In this document: positions 60,368 through 64,000 of the stretch, in pieces
How the letters are laid out: the number at the start of each line of letters is the position of its first letter
How positions within the stretch are numbered: the first letter of the stretch is position 1
NCBI GenBank assembly: GCA_963719165.1
Contig: CAVRAV010000001.1
Coordinates: forward strand, 2,294,001 to 2,358,000
Source: JAOUEA01 sp963719165
Lineage (GTDB): Bacteria; Actinomycetota; UBA4738; HRBIN12
Direction: 5' to 3'
DNA length: 64,000 nucleotides
Position numbers and translations under genes: made by a program
Notes under the pieces: model-generated
What the model saw: the letters and a program-made list of their open reading frames with translations, nothing else
The model's database searches: none
What the model was told of the DNA's origin: nothing

Positions 60368-61135
60368 TCAGATCACCCTCGCCTCGGCCAGCAGATCCAC
60401 GATCCGGCGCGCGGCGTCATCCCCGGCCGGAAGGATCTCGCCACCGCCCCGCACTGGCGCGTCCTCGACCGCCTCCACCGTCTGGGTGGCCACGAGGGAC
60501 TGGGCGTCGAGGCCCAGGTCGTCCGCGGTGGGCCGCTCCAACGGTTTGGACTTCGCCGCCATGATGCCCTTCAGGCTGGGATAGCGCGGCTCGTTCGCGC
60601 CCGCCGTGAGCGTCACGAGCGCGGGCAGCGAGCACGCCACGTCCTCGGAACCCGCGGGGGTTTGGCGTCGTGCTCGCAGCTCACCGTCCTCGAAGGCGAG
60701 GCGGGTCGCGAAGGTCACGGCCGGAAGGTCGAGGAACTCGGCCACCGTCACCGGGACCGTGCCCGTGTAGCCATCGGTGGACTCGACGGCGGCGAGGATC
60801 AGGTCCGTCGGGCGCCCTGAGACCGCCGCCGCGAGCACGCGGGCGGTCACGAGGGCATCGGCTCCCGCGAGCCGCTCGTCCGTGATCAGCACCCCGCGGT
60901 GGGCGCCCATGGCCAGCGCGCGTTGGACCGCGGGAAGCGCCTCGTCCGGCCCCATCGAGATGACCGTGACCTCGCCGCCCTGCGCCTCGGTGATCTCGAG
61001 CGCGGCCTCGACGCCGTACTCGTCGCCCGGATCGAGCGCGCCCTCGACCCCGGCACGCACGAGTCGGTGCTCGGGCCCGAGCGTGGGGGTACCCTCGGGC
61101 TCGGGCACCCACTTCACGAAGACCACGACGTTCAT
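60368..61135 (-). CDS. etfB: Electron transfer flavoprotein beta subunit
   Basis: 255 residues. It begins MNVVVFVKWVPEPEGTP, then VRAGVEGALDPGDEYGVEAA, and contains the AMP-binding segment LILAAVESTDGYTGTVPVTV and the C-terminal KGIMAAKSKPLERPTADDLG loop, all characteristic of EtfB. The start ATG at 61135 is typical. It is the first gene of the etfB-etfA-oxidoreductase operon. About 60 bases separate it from the glutamine synthetase-like gene upstream, so a common transcript is possible. Confidence 0.95.
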   Translation of the reverse strand: MNVVVFVKWVPEPEGTPTLGPEHRLVRAGVEGALDPGDEYGVEAALEITEAQGGEVTVISMGPDEALPAVQRALAMGAHRGVLITDERLAGADALVTARVLAAAVSGRPTDLILAAVESTDGYTGTVPVTVAEFLDLPAVTFATRLAFEDGELRARRQTPAGSEDVACSLPALVTLTAGANEPRYPSLKGIMAAKSKPLERPTADDLGLDAQSLVATQTVEAVEDAPVRGGGEILPAGDDAARRIVDLLAEARVI

Positions 61136-61196
61136 GCGCGTTCCCTGGCGGCGTCCTCCGGCTGCACGCGCAGACCGTACCGCTTCGCGAGGAGAC

Positions 61197-62579
61197 TCAG
61201 CCGCGCTCGAAGTAGCGGTGGCGCTCCCAGTCGGTGACGCAGAGGTTGTCGAAGATCGATTGCTCCTGCACCGCGGTGTTCAGGAGGTGCTCGTACACGA
61301 AGTCGCCGAAGATCTCTCGCGCCGTTTGCGAACCGCGGAACGCCTCGATCGCCTCGTGCAGGCTGGAGGGCACGCGGGGAACGTCCTTCGCCTCGTAAGC
61401 GTTGCCCTCGAACCTCTCCGGAGGTTCCACCTGGTTGCGGATACCCCACATCCCCGCGCCGATGGTGGCCGCGAACGCCAGGTAGGGGTTCGCGTCGGCG
61501 CCCGGGATCCGGCACTCCACGCGGAACGCCTTTCGCTCTCCCACGGTCCGGTACCCGCAGGTCCGGTTGTCACCGCTCCACACGATGGCGGTGGGCGCCC
61601 ACGATCCGAGTTGGTATCGCTTGTACGAGTTCACGAACGGCGCGTACATCCACGACATCTCGCGGGCCGTCGCCATCAGGCCGCCCAGGTACCAACGGAA
61701 CTCGTTCGTCATGTGACCGGGCTTGCGCTTGTTCCACGTGAGGCTCTTGCCCGTCTCCGTGCTCCAGATCGAGGAGTGCAGATGGCAGGACGACCCGGCC
61801 TCCTCCATCGTCCATTTCGCCATGAAGGTGGCCGCCACGTCGTTCATCGCGGCGATCTCCTTCACGCCGTGCTTGTAGATCGCGTGATGGTCGGCGTTGG
61901 ACAACGCATCGCTGAACGTGATGTTGATCTCGTGCTGGCCCTTGCCGAACTCGCCCTTGGAGAACTCGATCGGAAGGCCGGCGCCGAGCATCCCGTTGCG
62001 GATCTGGCGGATCACCCACTCGTCCTTGGTGGTCTGGAGCATGTGGTAGTCCATGATGTACGCGCTCGAGGGCCGGGGGTCCCGGTACGCGCGTTCGGCG
62101 AGCTCGCCGTAGGAGTCCTGGAACAGATAGAACTCGAGCTCCGAGCCCGTCTTCACCTCGTAGCCCATCTCGGCGGCTGCGGCGATCTGATCGCGCAGGA
62201 TCTGCCGTGGTGCCACGGTGACCGGCGATCCGTCGTGCTCGTCGGCGATGTCGCACAGCACCATGGCGGTCTTCTCGAGCCACGGGACCCGACGGAGCGT
62301 CGTCATGTCGGGCACCATCCGGAAATCCCCGTACCCCGTGTCCCAGCTGGCGTACTGGTAGCCGGGCAGGGGCTCCATCTCCATGTCGATGGCCAACAGA
62401 TACAGGCAGGCGTGCAGGCCCTCCTCCCCGAGGATCTCGTCCAAGAAGAAGTGCGGCACCACGCGCTTGCCCATGAACCGTCCCTGAAGGTCGGTGAACA
62501 TGCACAAGACGGTGTCGATCTCTCCGGCGTTCGACAGCTCTTCGAGCTGTTCGGAACTCAACATCCCTGGAACGTCCAC
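61197..62579 (-). CDS. Glutamine-synthetase-family ligase, probably gamma-glutamyl-amine type
   Basis: 460 residues. Glutamine-synthetase fold: LCMFTDLQGRFMGKRVVPHF near the N-terminus, EINITFSDALSNADHHAIYK, the active-site region SSCHLHSSIW, and RVECRIPGADANPYLAFAAT. The sequence is of the GlnA3/GlnA4/PuuA branch, whose members gamma-glutamylate polyamines or ethanolamine rather than ammonia. The GTG at 62579 is preceded by GGAGG at ideal spacing. A permease of the ethanolamine type is the next gene upstream, favouring gamma-glutamylethanolamide synthesis as in Streptomyces GlnA4. That substrate is inferred. Confidence 0.85.
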   Translation of the reverse strand: MDVPGMLSSEQLEELSNAGEIDTVLCMFTDLQGRFMGKRVVPHFFLDEILGEEGLHACLYLLAIDMEMEPLPGYQYASWDTGYGDFRMVPDMTTLRRVPWLEKTAMVLCDIADEHDGSPVTVAPRQILRDQIAAAAEMGYEVKTGSELEFYLFQDSYGELAERAYRDPRPSSAYIMDYHMLQTTKDEWVIRQIRNGMLGAGLPIEFSKGEFGKGQHEINITFSDALSNADHHAIYKHGVKEIAAMNDVAATFMAKWTMEEAGSSCHLHSSIWSTETGKSLTWNKRKPGHMTNEFRWYLGGLMATAREMSWMYAPFVNSYKRYQLGSWAPTAIVWSGDNRTCGYRTVGERKAFRVECRIPGADANPYLAFAATIGAGMWGIRNQVEPPERFEGNAYEAKDVPRVPSSLHEAIEAFRGSQTAREIFGDFVYEHLLNTAVQEQSIFDNLCVTDWERHRYFERG

Positions 62580-62598
62580 GTGACCTCCTTCGAACGCA

Positions 62599-62628
62599 GG
62601 AACGGCGGGCACGCGTGCCCGCCGTTCC
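62599..62628. terminator. Perfect 30-bp palindrome between the permease and glutamine-synthetase-like genes
   Basis: GGAACGGCGGGCACG followed directly by its exact complement CGTGCCCGCCGTTCC. It lies in the 86-base gap between two genes of the same strand, 19 bases before the GTG and its ribosome site. It may end or attenuate permease transcripts, stabilise the permease mRNA, or bind a dimeric regulator. No T-run follows. Confidence 0.6.
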
Positions 62629-62665
62629 TCCCGATGGCCCTGCTATCGCGAGACCCCGGCGATGA

Positions 62666-64000
62666 CTACTTCATCTCGTCGATGTGCATGCTCCCGAGCT
62701 GCTCCGCACCGGGATCGCCCTTCTCGCCGGCGGTCAAGGCGAACTCCTCCTCGGGCGAGAGCACGAGGCGGTGCCGTCCCGCGAGGGCGAAGTACAAGAT
62801 CCCGACCACGAAATAGATCAGGGTGCCGTACACACCGGGGCGGTAGTCCTCGTTCGTGTAGAGGGAGATGAGCGAGACGACGGCGATGGTCCCCGCGATG
62901 CCCGCGCCGACCATGCCCACCGGACTCCGGTAGGGCCGAGTGATGTTGGGCAGGCGCCTGCGGAGCAGGATGAACGACAAGCACTGCATCGCGTAGGAGA
63001 TCACTGCACCGAACACCGCCATGTACAGCAAGGCCCCCACGATCTGCCCGGCGAACTTGCCGGAGGACTTGCCCAGCTCGTAGATCAGGAGGCTGAGCAG
63101 GTACCCGACCACCGCGCCGCTGATCAGCGCGACGTGCGGCGTCTTGCGCGTGCCGTGCGTGATCGACAGTGCCTTGGGGAAGTAGCCCGCCCGCGAAAGC
63201 GAGTACGTGTTACGTCCGTAGGCGTAGATGATCGTGAAGAAGCTCGCGATCAAGCCGGTGAGCCCGAGCAGGCCGAGCAGCTCGGCGCTCGTCCCCTCTC
63301 CGAACACCTTCGTGAAGCCGTCGAACAGCGGCGTTGCCGAGTCACCCAGGGGCGTGGCGCCGACGACGCCGGTGTTGAGGAACAGCGTGAGGATCGCCGT
63401 GATGAGCAGGGTCGTCATCCCCCAGATGGTGGCCCTTGGGATGTCCCGCTTGGGATCGTGGGACTCCTCGGCCGCGAGCGGCAGCTCCTCGATCGCGAGG
63501 AAGAACCAGATCGCGAAGGGGATGGCCGGGAAGATGCCCGAGATCCCCTTGGGCAAGAAGGACGTCTTGCCGACGTCGGGCACGATGTTGGTCAACAGCG
63601 ACGTGTCGAACTTGCCGGAGACCAGCACCGAGATGAAGAAGAAGGCCAGGATCGAGAGCGCGAGGATGTTGATGACGACGGTGAACCGCATGGTCAGCTC
63701 GATGCCCACGATGTTGAGCCCCACGAAGAGCACGTAGAAGACCAGGGTCCAGGTCACGTAGCTGTTCCACCAGGGCTCGCCCGTGGTGTTGAGCAAGCCC
63801 GCCATGACGTCGTGCATGAGGAAGCCCATGGCGCCGACGACGACGGCCGGGGTGATGACGTACTCCATGTTCTCGGCGAGCCCCGTGATGAACCCGCCCC
63901 ACGGACCCATCGCCGAGCGCGCGAAGGAGTACGCGCCGCCCGTATGCGGGAGCGCCGGGGACATCTCCGCGATGCTGAAGCAGAGGCCGTAGTACATGAT
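62666..64000 (-). CDS. APC-family amine permease, ethanolamine-permease-like (5' end outside the window)
   Basis: At least 443 residues are in the window, with about ten of twelve membrane helices. The N-terminus is cut off at the right edge. The visible start AEMSPALPHTGGAYSFARSA, then MGPWGGFITGLAENMEYVIT, is strikingly like the ethanolamine permease (Eat) subgroup of amino acid/polyamine transporters. LAIEELPLAAEESHDPKRDI is another subgroup feature. The C-terminus is a short cytoplasmic tail. It lies upstream of the glutamine-synthetase-like gene and is separated from it by a perfect palindrome. Confidence 0.88.
   Translation of the reverse strand: MMYYGLCFSIAEMSPALPHTGGAYSFARSAMGPWGGFITGLAENMEYVITPAVVVGAMGFLMHDVMAGLLNTTGEPWWNSYVTWTLVFYVLFVGLNIVGIELTMRFTVVINILALSILAFFFISVLVSGKFDTSLLTNIVPDVGKTSFLPKGISGIFPAIPFAIWFFLAIEELPLAAEESHDPKRDIPRATIWGMTTLLITAILTLFLNTGVVGATPLGDSATPLFDGFTKVFGEGTSAELLGLLGLTGLIASFFTIIYAYGRNTYSLSRAGYFPKALSITHGTRKTPHVALISGAVVGYLLSLLIYELGKSSGKFAGQIVGALLYMAVFGAVISYAMQCLSFILLRRRLPNITRPYRSPVGMVGAGIAGTIAVVSLISLYTNEDYRPGVYGTLIYFVVGILYFALAGRHRLVLSPEEEFALTAGEKGDPGAEQLGSMHIDEMK

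Noticed and set aside
1..64000. tRNA genes, including selC, and rRNA genes
   Set aside because: I looked for TTCGANTC-type T-loops and CCA-proximal stems in the gaps between genes and found none with a matching acceptor stem. All sizeable gaps are accounted for.
1..64000. CRISPR array or complete insertion sequence
   Set aside because: No series of regularly spaced repeats and no transposase-like protein was seen. The only flanking direct repeats bracket a Nudix gene and lack inverted ends.

Overview
The window is a dense, GC-rich stretch of bacterial chromosome, most likely from an uncultured actinobacterium (Actinomycetota). The lineage markers are a WhiB iron-sulfur regulator, an AdnA/AdnB helicase-nuclease pair, a UvrD2-type helicase with a C-terminal HRDC domain, a mycothiol-dependent DsbA-like enzyme, many GTG starts and widespread ATGA/GTGA stop-start overlaps. 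No rRNA, tRNA, CRISPR array, complete insertion sequence or phage gene was seen. Class or genus cannot be fixed from this sequence alone.

Layout. 1-14 kb: the end of a class A penicillin-binding protein, an NfeD-type membrane protein, WhiB, a RidA-like protein, the selenocysteine genes selA-selB, a stand-alone nuoD, a BNR-repeat surface protein with a MidA/NDUFAF7-type methyltransferase, Nudix and metallo-beta-lactamase hydrolases, and two proteins of the cNMP-binding fold. 14-20.5 kb: adnB (frameshifted) and adnA. 20.5-28.6 kb: small stress or membrane genes (SRPBCC, site-2 protease with CBS, cupredoxin lipoprotein, DUF72, a Nudix gene interrupted by UGA), then an operon of response regulator, histidine kinase and DsbA-like oxidoreductase. 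28.7-32.1 kb: a visibly more A/T-rich block with two paralogous NarL-type sensor kinases. Between them lie a hairpin terminator, a 27-residue peptide gene and stacked palindromes. 32-46 kb: DUF2236, HAD phosphatase, UbiE-like methyltransferase, UbiA-like protein, UvrD2 (frameshifted), ankyrin protein, a MoxR-type ATPase (frameshifted) with its VWA partner, and a CoA transferase. 47-56 kb: a complete oligopeptide ABC transporter (two ATPases, two permeases, one binding protein) running into an LD-carboxypeptidase and two glutamine amidotransferases. 56-64 kb: glutaryl-CoA-dehydrogenase-like enzyme, EtfB-EtfA with a membrane Fe-S oxidoreductase, a glutamine-synthetase-like ligase and an ethanolamine-type permease.

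How the parts fit. The peptide transporter, LD-carboxypeptidase, glutamine amidotransferases, glutamyl ligase and permease suggest scavenging of peptides or murein fragments and of amines by gamma-glutamylation. The acyl-CoA dehydrogenase, Etf and Fe-S oxidoreductase would pass electrons from acyl-CoA oxidation to the quinone pool. AdnAB and UvrD2 serve double-strand-break and general DNA repair.

Three otherwise intact genes (adnB, uvrD2, MoxR) each carry one single-base indel, and the Nudix gene carries one in-frame UGA. Assembly or read errors must therefore be excluded before any is called a pseudogene. The observations most worth following are the two-kinase/small-peptide locus, the redox-looking two-component operon, the UGA-containing Nudix gene beside selAB, and the nuoD/NDUFAF7-like pairing.
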